Shown here: positions 43,180-51,748 of the stretch, in pieces
How the letters are laid out: every line of letters begins with the position of its first letter
How positions within the stretch are numbered: position 1 is the stretch's first letter
NCBI RefSeq assembly: GCF_001684955.1
Contig: NZ_MAYF01000301.1
Location: 28,190 to 92,189, forward strand
Origin: Chryseobacterium contaminans
GTDB lineage: Bacteria; Bacteroidota; Bacteroidia; Flavobacteriales; Weeksellaceae
Direction of reading: 5' to 3'
DNA length: 64,000 nucleotides
Translations under genes and position numbers: made by a program
Notes under the pieces: generated by a model
The model's database searches: none
What the model was told of the DNA's origin: nothing
What the model saw: the letters and a program-made list of their open reading frames with translations, nothing else

Positions 43180-44667
43180 ATGGATTCTAAAAAATTAACG
43201 TTAAGCAACGGCGCACCTTATTTTGAGCATCAGGATTCCCAGACGGTAGGACCAAGAGGCCCGGTATTGCTGCAAGACTTTGTTCTTCAGGAAAATCTTG
43301 CACACTTCGTTAGGGAAAGGATCCCTGAAAGAATTGTACATGCCAAAGGAAGCGGAGCGTACGGAACTTTTACTGTAACCCATGACATCAGCCAGTATAC
43401 TAAGGCTAAATTATTCTCAAAAGTAGGAAACTCCTGCAGAATGTTTGCCCGCTTCTCCACAGTAGGTGGTGAAAAAGGAAGCGCAGATACCGCAAGAGAC
43501 CCAAGAGGATTTGCATTAAAATTTTATACTGAGGATGGAAATTGGGATCTTGTAGGAAATAACACTCCTGTATTCTTTATTAAGGATGCTAAAAAATTCC
43601 CGGATTTTATTCATACCCAAAAAAGAGTACCGAAAACCAATTTGAAAAGCGCTACGATGATGTGGGATTTCTGGAGTTTAAACCCGGAATCACTTCATCA
43701 GGTTCTTATATTAATGTCAGACAGAGGAACTCCATATGGCTACAGACATATGCACGGCTTCGGATCTCATACTTTCTCTATGATTAATGATAAAAACGAA
43801 AGAGTATGGGTGAAATTCCACTTCAAAACTAAACAGGGAGTGAAAAATTTCACAGACGCAGAAGCAGTAAAAATGGCAGGAGAAAATCCTGATTTTGCTC
43901 AGGAGGATCTTTGCAATGCTATTGAAAACGGAGATTTCCCAAAATGGACGATGTATATCCAGGTAATGACCGAAGAACAGGCAAAAGATTTCAGATGGAA
44001 TCCTTTTGATGTCACAAAGGTATGGTTCCATGATGATTTCCCATTGATTGAAGTGGGGGAAATGGAATTGAATGAGGTTCCTGTCAACTATTTTGCCCAT
44101 GTTGAACAATCTACATTCTCACCAAGCAGCCTTATCAATGGAATCAGCTTCTCTCCGGACAAGATGCTGCAGGGAAGATTATTCTCCTATCCGGACGCAC
44201 ACCGATACAGAGTTGGGGTCAATGCTCATCAACTGGAAGTGAACAGATGTCCTTTCGCTGTTAACAACTATCAGAGAGACGGTTATATGGCAGATTCAAG
44301 CCACTATCAGGATAAACCGAATTATTATCCTAACAGTTTTGATGATATCACACCGGATGCTTCTTACAAAAACTATGAGTATGAATTAGATAGCGCCCAT
44401 GTTGCCAACTACAACAGAAATGATAATGACAGTGATCATTATACCCAACCTGGGCTTCTTTACTCAAAAGCAATGAATGCTGAGGACAGAAATAATCTGA
44501 TTCAAAATATTGTAGGCAGTATGAAGGGAATTACAGGACCTAAAAGAGAAGAAATCATCAACAGACAATTATGTCACTTTTTCCGCGCCAACATTGAGCT
44601 TGGCATGAAAGTAGCTTCACAACTAAATATCAATATTGATGCAAATATGATGAATCATTCCAAATAA
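43180..44667 (+). CDS. katA: catalase (clade 3, small-subunit heme type)
   Basis: A 495-residue monofunctional heme catalase. The distal H54 lies in VHAKGSGAYGTF, the catalytic Asn in VGNNTPVFFIKD, and the proximal heme-ligand Y337 in GRLFSYPDAHRYRVG. It removes hydrogen peroxide in the cytoplasm. It is divergent from oxyR and ends at its own AT-rich hairpin terminator. The length is that of clade 3 catalases, without the extra flavodoxin-like domain of clade 2. Confidence 0.97.
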   Translation: MDSKKLTLSNGAPYFEHQDSQTVGPRGPVLLQDFVLQENLAHFVRERIPERIVHAKGSGAYGTFTVTHDISQYTKAKLFSKVGNSCRMFARFSTVGGEKGSADTARDPRGFALKFYTEDGNWDLVGNNTPVFFIKDAKKFPDFIHTQKRVPKTNLKSATMMWDFWSLNPESLHQVLILMSDRGTPYGYRHMHGFGSHTFSMINDKNERVWVKFHFKTKQGVKNFTDAEAVKMAGENPDFAQEDLCNAIENGDFPKWTMYIQVMTEEQAKDFRWNPFDVTKVWFHDDFPLIEVGEMELNEVPVNYFAHVEQSTFSPSSLINGISFSPDKMLQGRLFSYPDAHRYRVGVNAHQLEVNRCPFAVNNYQRDGYMADSSHYQDKPNYYPNSFDDITPDASYKNYEYELDSAHVANYNRNDNDSDHYTQPGLLYSKAMNAEDRNNLIQNIVGSMKGITGPKREEIINRQLCHFFRANIELGMKVASQLNINIDANMMNHSK

Positions 44668-44686
44668 TCATATTGAACAATAAATC

Positions 44687-44727
44687 AAAAAAAAGGAAAA
44701 AAAAATAATATTTTTTCCTTTTTTTTG
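44687..44727 (+). terminator. katA terminator
   Basis: An AT-rich hairpin: AAAAAAAAGGAAAAAA pairs with TTTTTTCCTTTTTTTT, with a short ATAATA-type loop, 20 bp after the katA stop. The T-run serves as the termination tract. Confidence 0.8.
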
Positions 44728-44772
44728 TAAAAAATTCATAATTTGCGAGGGATGATATTTTAAAGTGGAAAA

Positions 44773-45540
44773 ATGAGTTACGAGAATATATTATTAAAAA
44801 AGGAAGATAAATTATCTATCATTACCATAAACAGACCTGAGAGTTTAAATGCATTGAATGCAAAGACGATTCAGGAGATCAGCACTGCACTGGATGAGCT
44901 TGATTCCGATCCTTCCTGCCGGGTAATTATCCTGACAGGCAGCGGAGAAAAATCATTTGTAGCTGGAGCTGACATCAAGGAATTCAGTGACTTCGGACAG
45001 GAAAAAGCTGAGGAACTTGCAAGAAACGGACAAAATACATTGTTCAACAAAATCGAAAACCTATCCAAACCTGTCATTGCAGCCGTAAACGGTTTTGCAT
45101 TAGGAGGAGGTTTAGAGCTTGCCATGGCATGCCATATCAGATACGCATCGGAGAACGCCAGATTAGGGCTTCCTGAAGTAACACTGGGATTAATTCCAGG
45201 ATACGGAGGAACTCAAAGGCTTCCAAAACTTGTCGGAAAAGGTATTGCCAACGAAATGATCTTCTCTGCCAAAATGGTCCCTGCTCAAAAAGCAAAAGAG
45301 ATCGGACTGGTAAATGAAGTATACCCTATTGAAGAATTATTAACCAAAACGAAAGAATTAGCGAACACTATTGCCCATAATTCACCTATGGCAATATCAA
45401 AGGCTATAAACGCCGTTAATTTATCTGACACGGAGAAAGGTTTTGAAACTGAAATTAAATATTTCGGGGAACTTTTCGAAATGGACGATAAGAAAGAAGG
45501 AGTAACTGCTTTCCTGGAGAAAAGAAAGCCGAACTTCTAA
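44773..45540 (+). CDS. enoyl-CoA hydratase/isomerase family protein
   Basis: A 255-residue crotonase: the oxyanion-hole segments AGADIKEFSDFG and GGGLELAMACHIRYAS and the second catalytic Glu in LPEVTLGLIPGYGGTQRLPKL are all present. It most probably hydrates trans-2-enoyl-CoA in fatty-acid oxidation (crotonyl-CoA hydratase-like), but crotonases vary widely. A weak -7-like TAATTTG precedes it. The dCMP deaminase gene follows 50 bp later on the same strand. Confidence 0.9.
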   Translation: MSYENILLKKEDKLSIITINRPESLNALNAKTIQEISTALDELDSDPSCRVIILTGSGEKSFVAGADIKEFSDFGQEKAEELARNGQNTLFNKIENLSKPVIAAVNGFALGGGLELAMACHIRYASENARLGLPEVTLGLIPGYGGTQRLPKLVGKGIANEMIFSAKMVPAQKAKEIGLVNEVYPIEELLTKTKELANTIAHNSPMAISKAINAVNLSDTEKGFETEIKYFGELFEMDDKKEGVTAFLEKRKPNF

Positions 45541-45590
45541 TCTTTCAAAGATTTTAATCCAAATTATTTCGAAAAAACTAATGCTGCGGT

Positions 45591-46013
45591 ATGAATAAGT
45601 TTGACAAAGCTTATCTAAAAATGGCCCAGGAATGGGCAAAACTCTCCTACTGTAAGAGAAAACAGGTAGGAGCTCTTATCGTAAAAGATAGGATGATTAT
45701 TTCAGATGGTTACAACGGAACTCCTATGGGATTCGAAAACTGCTGTGAAGATGCAGAGGGAAAAACGCACTGGTATGTATTGCATGCAGAAGCCAACGCT
45801 ATATTAAAGCTGGCCGCTTCTACACAATCTGCAAAAGGAGCAACGTTATATCTGACATTGTCGCCCTGCAAGGAATGCAGTAAGCTGATCCTTCAGGCAG
45901 GTATTACAAGACTGGTGTATATTAATGAGTATTCAGATGACGATGGGATATCGTTCCTGAGAGGCCATAACATTGAAATAGAACAAATATCGGACTGTGA
46001 ACTAAAAAAATAA
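45591..46013 (+). CDS. dCMP deaminase (deoxycytidylate deaminase family)
   Basis: A 140-residue zinc deaminase: zinc motif HAEANAILKLA plus LSPCKECSKLI, with the general-acid Glu in HAE. It converts dCMP to dUMP, feeding thymidylate synthesis. The N-terminus YLKMAQEWAKLSYCKRKQVGALIVK is as in ComEB/dCMP deaminases. A later cytidine/tRNA-deaminase assignment is less likely given the length and the TxYLTLSPC form. xerD follows 6 bp after. Confidence 0.93.
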   Translation: MNKFDKAYLKMAQEWAKLSYCKRKQVGALIVKDRMIISDGYNGTPMGFENCCEDAEGKTHWYVLHAEANAILKLAASTQSAKGATLYLTLSPCKECSKLILQAGITRLVYINEYSDDDGISFLRGHNIEIEQISDCELKK

Positions 46014-46019
46014 GCACAA

Positions 46020-46940
46020 ATGACTTGGGATGAAAAGATCAAAGATTTTGAAATATTTCTTCGCTTCGAAAGAAATTTTTCAGACAATACGCTCGACGCC
46101 TATGTTCGGGATATTAAAAAACTAAAAGATTACGCAGAAGAAGATCTGGAAAACATCGGCCCAGATTCTATCGGTTACGAAAACCTGCAGGAATACATTT
46201 TCAATCTTTCTAAGCAGAAATTCAGTGAAAGATCACAGGCAAGGTGGATATCTTCCATTAAAGCCTTCTTCAAATTTCTGTTGGAAGATGAATATCGTGA
46301 AGATAACCCTGCAGCGTTACTTGAAGGACCTAAACTGGGACTGTATCTGCCGGATACATTAAGCCTGCCGGATATCAATAAAATCATTGCTGCCATTGAG
46401 GCCAATACAGATCTCGGAAAAAGAAACCAATGTATCATAGAGGTACTTTATGGTTGCGGACTCCGTGTATCTGAATTAATTGACCTGAAGATCTCCAATA
46501 TCAACTTTAAAGAACAATATATTAAGGTAAACGGAAAAGGAAATAAAACCCGTTTTGTACCTTTGGCTGATTATACAGCTGAGTTACTGGAAAGCTATAT
46601 CAAGGAGGTACGTTCTAAAGGAAAAATCAATAAGAAATATGAAGATACGCTGTTCCTGAACAGCCGTGGAACTTCCATGTCAAGGGTTATCGTATTCCTT
46701 ATTATTAAAGAACTTACGGACAAAGCAGGGGTGAACAAAAAGATTTCTCCTCACACCTTCAGACATTCTTTTGCAACACATTTGCTTCAGAATGGGGCAG
46801 ATCTTCGTTACATTCAGGAAATGCTGGGGCATTCCAGCATTACCACCACAGAGATTTACACGCACCTGAAGACAGAAGAGCTAAGGGATGTTATCTTAAG
46901 CTATCACCCGAGAAATATCAATATTACTCAGGGAAGTTAA
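46020..46940 (+). CDS. xerD: tyrosine recombinase XerD-like
   Basis: A 306-residue site-specific tyrosine recombinase. The core-binding domain is at residues 1-90; the catalytic set is visible as R in GCGLRVSELIDLK, HxxR in HTFRHSFATHLL, H in LGHSSITTTEIY and the nucleophile Y in EIYTHLKTEEL. Length and motif spacing are those of XerC/XerD. It resolves chromosome dimers at dif. Which paralogue it is (XerC or XerD) rests on overall similarity; no dif site was found in the window. Confidence 0.93.
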   Translation: MTWDEKIKDFEIFLRFERNFSDNTLDAYVRDIKKLKDYAEEDLENIGPDSIGYENLQEYIFNLSKQKFSERSQARWISSIKAFFKFLLEDEYREDNPAALLEGPKLGLYLPDTLSLPDINKIIAAIEANTDLGKRNQCIIEVLYGCGLRVSELIDLKISNINFKEQYIKVNGKGNKTRFVPLADYTAELLESYIKEVRSKGKINKKYEDTLFLNSRGTSMSRVIVFLIIKELTDKAGVNKKISPHTFRHSFATHLLQNGADLRYIQEMLGHSSITTTEIYTHLKTEELRDVILSYHPRNINITQGS

Positions 46941-46972
46941 GATGTAGCTTACCTTGAAAATAATTAAGAAGA

Positions 46973-47485
46973 ATGAAAGTATTGAAATATTGCCCAAGTT
47001 GTGGCAAAGAGACCTTACATTGGGATAATGAGAAGAAATGGAGTTGCCCTAAATGTGGTTTTACGCTGTATAACAATGTAGCAGGCGCGGTAGCGGTTGT
47101 TATCAGATGTGGTGACGAAATCTACCTTACCAGACGAAACAGGGATCCTAAAAAAGGGAAACTTGATCTTGCCGGAGGCTTTGTTGACCCTAAAGAAAGT
47201 GCAGAAGAAACCTGTAAGAGGGAGCTTTTTGAAGAACTTCAGCTTAACATTGATATTTCTAATCTAAGATACCTTACCAGCCTTCCGAATATCTATCAGT
47301 ACAAAGAAATTGATTATAATACAATTGACCTCTTTTATGAATACAATGTTCCGGAGAAGTTTGAGGTAAGTCTTGAGCTTTCAGAGATCTCTGAAGCGGT
47401 TTGGATTCCTTTACAGGAACTAAGTCTTGATGAGATTGCGTTTGATTCTCAGAAGAGGTTTTTTGAGGATTATCTGAAGAAATAA
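46973..47485 (+). CDS. NUDIX hydrolase with N-terminal zinc ribbon
   Basis: A 170-residue protein: an N-terminal zinc ribbon (CPSCGKETLHW and CPKCGF, residues 7-28) and then a NUDIX domain with the Nudix box GGFVDPKESAEETCKRELFEEL. The combination is that of NudC/NADH-pyrophosphatase-type hydrolases, though it is shorter. It would cleave a nucleoside diphosphate linked to another moiety, such as NAD(H) or an oxidised nucleotide. It follows xerD after 32 bp. Confidence 0.9.
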   Translation: MKVLKYCPSCGKETLHWDNEKKWSCPKCGFTLYNNVAGAVAVVIRCGDEIYLTRRNRDPKKGKLDLAGGFVDPKESAEETCKRELFEELQLNIDISNLRYLTSLPNIYQYKEIDYNTIDLFYEYNVPEKFEVSLELSEISEAVWIPLQELSLDEIAFDSQKRFFEDYLKK

Positions 47486-47501
47486 TTTTTGTAAATATAT
47501 G

Positions 47502-47580
47502 CTCTCGCAGATTTTGCAGATGCGGCAGATTATTGGATTTTATCCACTGCTTATTTTGTAAAATCTGCGGGAGTTTTTTT
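47502..47580 (+). terminator. hairpin and T-run after the NUDIX gene
   Basis: CTCTCGCAGATTTT (47502-47515) pairs with AAAATCTGCGGGAG (47560-47573; one G·T) and is directly followed by TTTTTTT (47574-47580). The loop is 44 nt, so it is a large-loop terminator or a repeat that has taken that role. It shares the CAGATTTT words with the repeat region beside it. Confidence 0.6.
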
Positions 47581-47593
47581 ATGTTGGAAAAAA

Positions 47594-47670
47594 TTTTCCC
47601 ACAGATTTCACGAATTACACAGATATATTTTATATACGTTCTGTGATGATCTGAGAAATCTGTGGGAATA
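47594..47670. repeat. long imperfect palindrome with TTCCCACAGATTTC arms
   Basis: The perfect 14-bp arms TTCCCACAGATTTC (47596-47609) and GAAATCTGTGGGAA (47655-47668) enclose a smaller ACACAGA / TCTGTG pairing and an AT-rich centre. It sits between the NUDIX gene (plus) and the heme-binding protein gene (minus), both of which end here, and belongs to the CACAGAT-word repeats seen at 27772, 33799 and 38079. Confidence 0.75.
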
Positions 47671-47679
47671 TATTTTTAA

Positions 47680-48138
47680 TTAATATGTTTTAGATTTCAG
47701 CATTTCTTCAAAATACTGAATCAGCAATGCTCTTTCTGCCTCTGTAAGTTTAGCTTCATCATGATAAACAATATAACCAGGCAACGGCATTGTTTTATGC
47801 TTAAGAGCCTCAATAGACCTATCAAGCATATTCTCTTTTAATTCCTTGTTATAATTACCCCAAACAGAAAAGTTAAGATGCTGACGTCCGTCGTTCACAT
47901 GGCTTTTTACAGACCATGAAATTGGGGCTACATAAGCATATTTGGGATAAACCGTTTCATCGGAATGACAGTCATAGCAGGCATTCTTAAGAAGCGTACT
48001 TACTTTTTCAGGAGTCTGTTTCATCTGAACAAAGTTCACTTTGGAATCAACTGGTTTATTGACCCGATCAATTGGAATCAACTGGATAAGAGCAAAGGCT
48101 ACAAGAGTCCATAAGATTATTTTTTTTGCCGTCTTCAT
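47680..48138 (-). CDS. heme-binding domain-containing periplasmic protein (CxxCH)
   Basis: A 152-residue protein with N-terminal hydrophobic signal anchor (KKIILWTLVAFALIQL), then a c-type heme motif CYDCHSDET (CxxCH) with a downstream Trp/His region (PISWSVKSHVNDGRQHLNFSVWG). It belongs to the family of small Bacteroidota haem-binding domain proteins (Haem_bd). It would carry electrons or sense redox outside the cytoplasm. A gene for the Ig-like lipoprotein lies 4 bp away on the same strand. Confidence 0.9.
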   Translation of the reverse strand: MKTAKKIILWTLVAFALIQLIPIDRVNKPVDSKVNFVQMKQTPEKVSTLLKNACYDCHSDETVYPKYAYVAPISWSVKSHVNDGRQHLNFSVWGNYNKELKENMLDRSIEALKHKTMPLPGYIVYHDEAKLTEAERALLIQYFEEMLKSKTY

Positions 48139-48142
48139 AGCT

Positions 48143-49921
48143 CTATTTTACAGGAGTTATCACTGCATTTTCGGATTTCAGCTCTTTTTTAGTTTCCTGA
48201 AGCACAGCTTTATCCTTTTCTTCAGAAACAGCAGGAGTAACTGGTGCCGGTGGTGGTGGTGTGCCCTTAGGATTATCAAGTGTTCTGGTATCTTTAAGAT
48301 CCCATTCTTCTCTTGTCTCCCATAAAGCTTTAACCAGAGCTTTTTTATAGAAAACATATGCATCCTCCGCAAATGTTTCAGTGGAAAAGTCGGCTTCATC
48401 CCAATACTTGTCATTATTATTATCCACTAATATCCTAACAACATATTCTTCAGGCCTTAGAATATCAAATTTCACTTTATCTCCTTTGGTATATCTCTGA
48501 TAAATTACCTTATCTGAAGAATCCAAGAGTTGAATCCAGTAATTAGACGCAGGAGCATTTAAAAGGGTAAATTCTAAGCTACCAAATTGCTCTACTTTAT
48601 CAGCAGTGAAATCAAAACGTTTAGATTGTGCGTTCTTCGCATAAAAAGAAGAAACTGTTTCTTTAGGAATGGTAAGCTGATAATCTTTCCCACTGATAAA
48701 ATCAGCGTTCACATGAATCTGATAAGGATTGGTTTCTGAAATTTTAGCCGTAAACGGTAAGGCATTCAAAGAATCTCCTTTAACAGCCAGCTTCCATTTT
48801 GAAGGATCAATTTTATCTATAAAGTAATTGGATGAAATTTTAAAATCAGATTTCGGAGGCAATGATCCCCCTCCATTATCGCTGAAAACGTCCATTGCGT
48901 TTTTCTTATTGTACTTATAAAACAAAGAAACTGAATAAACGGTATCTTTTTTAGATCCAATATTATGACTAAATAATAGTTTTTCAGTGGTTTCCTGCCC
49001 GATATTATTCTTCACCGCATCAAACCAGATTCTTACAGAGTCTGATTTGGGAGTATGTGTTACTTTTATATCTTTAAGCTTATCATTCAGTGACTGTACT
49101 TTTACCTCATCAGGATGACCCTCAAATGTCATAAGAACCCCACCAGGAACTTCCTTCATCTCAGAGTATTTTACAGGTTTTTTAGATGGATAAACACTTA
49201 AGTTCAGCCCCGAAATTGATTTTGAAAAATCAATAGCTTCTTTTTTAAATCCTATCTTTTCTTTTCCCGGATCGTACACAGAGTTTCCGTTTTCATCTTC
49301 GAAAGCAATGATTTTATATTTTCCCGGAGAAAGATAATTCAGTTCATAATATCCGTCATCATCTACCTTGGTAATATAATAGGGTTTTTGCTTATAGTTC
49401 ATCGTATCTTTTACCTGATACAGCCCAACTACAAGTTTATTTTCATTAGTACCGGTTTTCTTTCTGATCTGCATGGCATCTTTAACCTCACCACTGATAT
49501 ACAGATCATCCAGTTTATCTCCTGTAGAAAAAGCGTAATTAAAATAGCGAAGAATATTAGACTCGTTATTATCCGCAATAGAGTTTCCAAAATTGAAATT
49601 ATAGGTAGTATTGGCCTGAAGAGTATCCGTCCACTGAATCAGCACAAATTTATTCGCAATATTCGATGGCAGAATTCTCTTGATATTCTTGATGGGTGGA
49701 GAAATAATAAGATTTTTATTGATATCCTTTAGGGTCACGTACTCATCAAAATCCAGACGAAGCTCGCGGATATCTCTTCTTACATTAATCCTTGTGGTAT
49801 CAATATTTGAACTTAAAAACTTTGGAGCCAGTGTATCTTTTGGACCACCAACAGGCGATCCTACCCTTGCACAGGAATGCACAAGAAAACAGATAACCAA
49901 TAATAAAAGAAATCTTCTCAT
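48143..49921 (-). CDS. Ig-like domain (Big_5-type) surface lipoprotein
   Basis: A 592-residue lipoprotein: MRRFLLLLVICFLVHSCARVGSP gives the lipobox VHSC. I use the ATG at 49921 because the ATG at 49957 adds a poor tail before the signal. The first part has Big_5-type Ig-like strands (LRLDFDEYVTLKDINKNLIISPP; TLQANTTYNFNFGNSIADNNE) and the middle SPGKYKIIAFEDENGNSVYDPGKE, a repeated Bacteroidota feature. The proline-rich end (PPPPAPVTP) then leads to a charged tail. Such proteins are surface lipoproteins of unknown ligand. Confidence 0.85.
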   Translation of the reverse strand: MRRFLLLLVICFLVHSCARVGSPVGGPKDTLAPKFLSSNIDTTRINVRRDIRELRLDFDEYVTLKDINKNLIISPPIKNIKRILPSNIANKFVLIQWTDTLQANTTYNFNFGNSIADNNESNILRYFNYAFSTGDKLDDLYISGEVKDAMQIRKKTGTNENKLVVGLYQVKDTMNYKQKPYYITKVDDDGYYELNYLSPGKYKIIAFEDENGNSVYDPGKEKIGFKKEAIDFSKSISGLNLSVYPSKKPVKYSEMKEVPGGVLMTFEGHPDEVKVQSLNDKLKDIKVTHTPKSDSVRIWFDAVKNNIGQETTEKLLFSHNIGSKKDTVYSVSLFYKYNKKNAMDVFSDNGGGSLPPKSDFKISSNYFIDKIDPSKWKLAVKGDSLNALPFTAKISETNPYQIHVNADFISGKDYQLTIPKETVSSFYAKNAQSKRFDFTADKVEQFGSLEFTLLNAPASNYWIQLLDSSDKVIYQRYTKGDKVKFDILRPEEYVVRILVDNNNDKYWDEADFSTETFAEDAYVFYKKALVKALWETREEWDLKDTRTLDNPKGTPPPPAPVTPAVSEEKDKAVLQETKKELKSENAVITPVK

Positions 49922-49946
49922 GAAAATGTTTAAGCAAAAGTAAACA

Positions 49947-51209
49947 TTATTCTCCAAAAACTTCGTGTCCGCTGTTCAAACTATCTTTGTTATCGTTCAT
50001 TACAGTCTGAAGTTTTTCCTGCTGTAAAGGGAAATTCTCAAATAATCCGGATAATGCAAGTGCTGTATAAACTTTTCCTGAATATTTGTTTCCAATAGCA
50101 ACAATGGTAACTTTAGATTTTAAAAGGTGAGCAAATACAGAGTTGGTTCCGTGCCACCATCCGTTGTGATACGTCAATTTTTCTCCGTTATCAAAAATTT
50201 TCATTCTAAAACCAAGACCATAATTGTTCATTCCCGCCTTTTCATTGCTGTAAGGGGTAAATACCATCTGCATCAGTTCCGGTTTAAGGAAATTTTTTGA
50301 GAACATGGCTTTTGAGAAATTATATAGATCTCTTGGTGTAGTATAAACATTTTTATCTCCATAAATGAGATCCAGACGGTCTAAAGGATATAATTTATTA
50401 CCGCCATAATAGAAAGACTGTGAAGCAGTCGGAATATCTTTTTCCTGAAAGATGTAAGAGTTATTCATTTTCAATGGAGTGAAAACCATTTCTTTCATTG
50501 CCTGTGGAAAAGGAGTTTTCGTTACTTTTTCAATTAACAAAGCTAACAGGGCGAAGTTTGTATTGCAATACATAAATCCGGTATCCGTATCTCTGGCCAG
50601 GTCCGGCTTATATTTGATAATCATATTCAATACATCCTGATTGGTAATAAACTGTTTGGATAGTTCTGCCGGCGCAGGCTGTATTTTGGTAATGAAGTAT
50701 TCGTATTTCGGTAATCCGCTTCTTTGATCCAATAAAGTCTGAACGGTTACATTCGGGTAAGGAAAGCCAGGGAAGAATTGGGTTAGATGGTCTGTAAGCT
50801 TTATTTTCCCTGCTTCTACCAGCTTCATCATGGCCATTGCCGTTAATGTTTTTGAAACTGAAGCTACGTGTAATGGTGTATTTTTGCCAATTGGCATCTG
50901 ATTGCCTTCTCTTCCAAAACCTCTGTAGTTTTCATATAAAATCTCATCTCCTTTAGCCACTAAAATTCCACCGCTAAGGTCACCTCCTTCCCATATTTTC
51001 TTATAGTACTGGCCAATATAACTTGTTATAGATTCTTTATTAGAAAGCAGCCCGTCTTCTTTGGTAAAAACCTGGCTTAAATCAACACTTCCATAGTTGG
51101 GAAGGTTGGTTGTATTTTCAGCTGAAGCCACTTTGGATTCAGATTTATTTTTACAAGAAAAAAGGGATAAAACAACCGTTACAGCAAGTACTAAATTACG
51201 CATCTTCAT
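49947..51209 (-). CDS. serine hydrolase (beta-lactamase/DD-peptidase-like lipoprotein)
   Basis: A 420-residue class C beta-lactamase-fold hydrolase. The signal peptide ends in a lipobox (VLSLFSCKN), so I use the ATG at 51209 (alternatively 51203); the longer frame from 51272 places an unfitting stretch before it. SxxK is in ASVSKTLTAMAM, YxN in MYCNTNFALL, and the HxG motif in HNGWWHG. Likely roles are peptidase/esterase work on D-amino-acid peptides, rather than true lactam resistance. It sits 26 bp upstream of the lipoprotein gene. Confidence 0.85.
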   Translation of the reverse strand: MKMRNLVLAVTVVLSLFSCKNKSESKVASAENTTNLPNYGSVDLSQVFTKEDGLLSNKESITSYIGQYYKKIWEGGDLSGGILVAKGDEILYENYRGFGREGNQMPIGKNTPLHVASVSKTLTAMAMMKLVEAGKIKLTDHLTQFFPGFPYPNVTVQTLLDQRSGLPKYEYFITKIQPAPAELSKQFITNQDVLNMIIKYKPDLARDTDTGFMYCNTNFALLALLIEKVTKTPFPQAMKEMVFTPLKMNNSYIFQEKDIPTASQSFYYGGNKLYPLDRLDLIYGDKNVYTTPRDLYNFSKAMFSKNFLKPELMQMVFTPYSNEKAGMNNYGLGFRMKIFDNGEKLTYHNGWWHGTNSVFAHLLKSKVTIVAIGNKYSGKVYTALALSGLFENFPLQQEKLQTVMNDNKDSLNSGHEVFGE

Positions 51210-51332
51210 AAGATTCAAAAATGAGCGGCAATTTAATAAAAGTCGAAAATAAATTGTAAATATGAAGGGCACATTATGAATAATTTAACATAATGAGAAT
51301 GAAGTATAAAAAATAAAAAGGAATAAGTTAAT

Positions 51333-51695
51333 TTACAAATTTATTGGCGGGCCAGCCTGCCCTGTTATTCTTCCTCCAAAAGTGATAAGACTAAACATAT
51401 TCAAAATGGTAAAATACAAATCATCCTGATTACAAACATAATCATCAATGATTCCGTATGTTGTATAATCTGAGATATTAAACCCTTCTTCAATATCGTT
51501 ATAATAAATCACCCTTCTTCCAATAAGTCCCACAACCCAAAATCCACCACCTTCTTTACCATACTCTTCTTCAACCCATTTTTCAGGATCTATTTTAATC
51601 AAATCCCAAAAATTCAGAAGATCACCACGCAACTCATTTTCTGCTGAGTGAATCTTTTCAAAAATCTCCTCAATGGTTATAGGCGTCCAGGTCAT
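51333..51695 (-). CDS. hypothetical protein, 120 residues
   Basis: A soluble acidic protein starting MTWTPITIEEIFEKIHSAENELRGDLLNFW; the ATG at 51695 fits best because the one at 51755 gives Cys/Phe-rich noise. It has a region FWVVGLIGRRVIYYNDIEEGFNISDYTTYG, like small immunity/SMI1-type proteins in general look, but no family is recognised. It overlaps nothing; the next gene upstream ends at 51749. Confidence 0.65.
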   Translation of the reverse strand: MTWTPITIEEIFEKIHSAENELRGDLLNFWDLIKIDPEKWVEEEYGKEGGGFWVVGLIGRRVIYYNDIEEGFNISDYTTYGIIDDYVCNQDDLYFTILNMFSLITFGGRITGQAGPPINL

Positions 51696-51748
51696 AAATT
51701 CATCTGTATTTATGCATAAAAGTACAAAATAACAACGAAAAAATGGCT

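Noticed and set aside
50000..51209. true class C beta-lactamase resistance gene
   Set aside because: The SxxK/YxN/HxG set is present, but the lipoprotein form and sequence type fit general serine hydrolases of Bacteroidota; nothing indicates acquired resistance.
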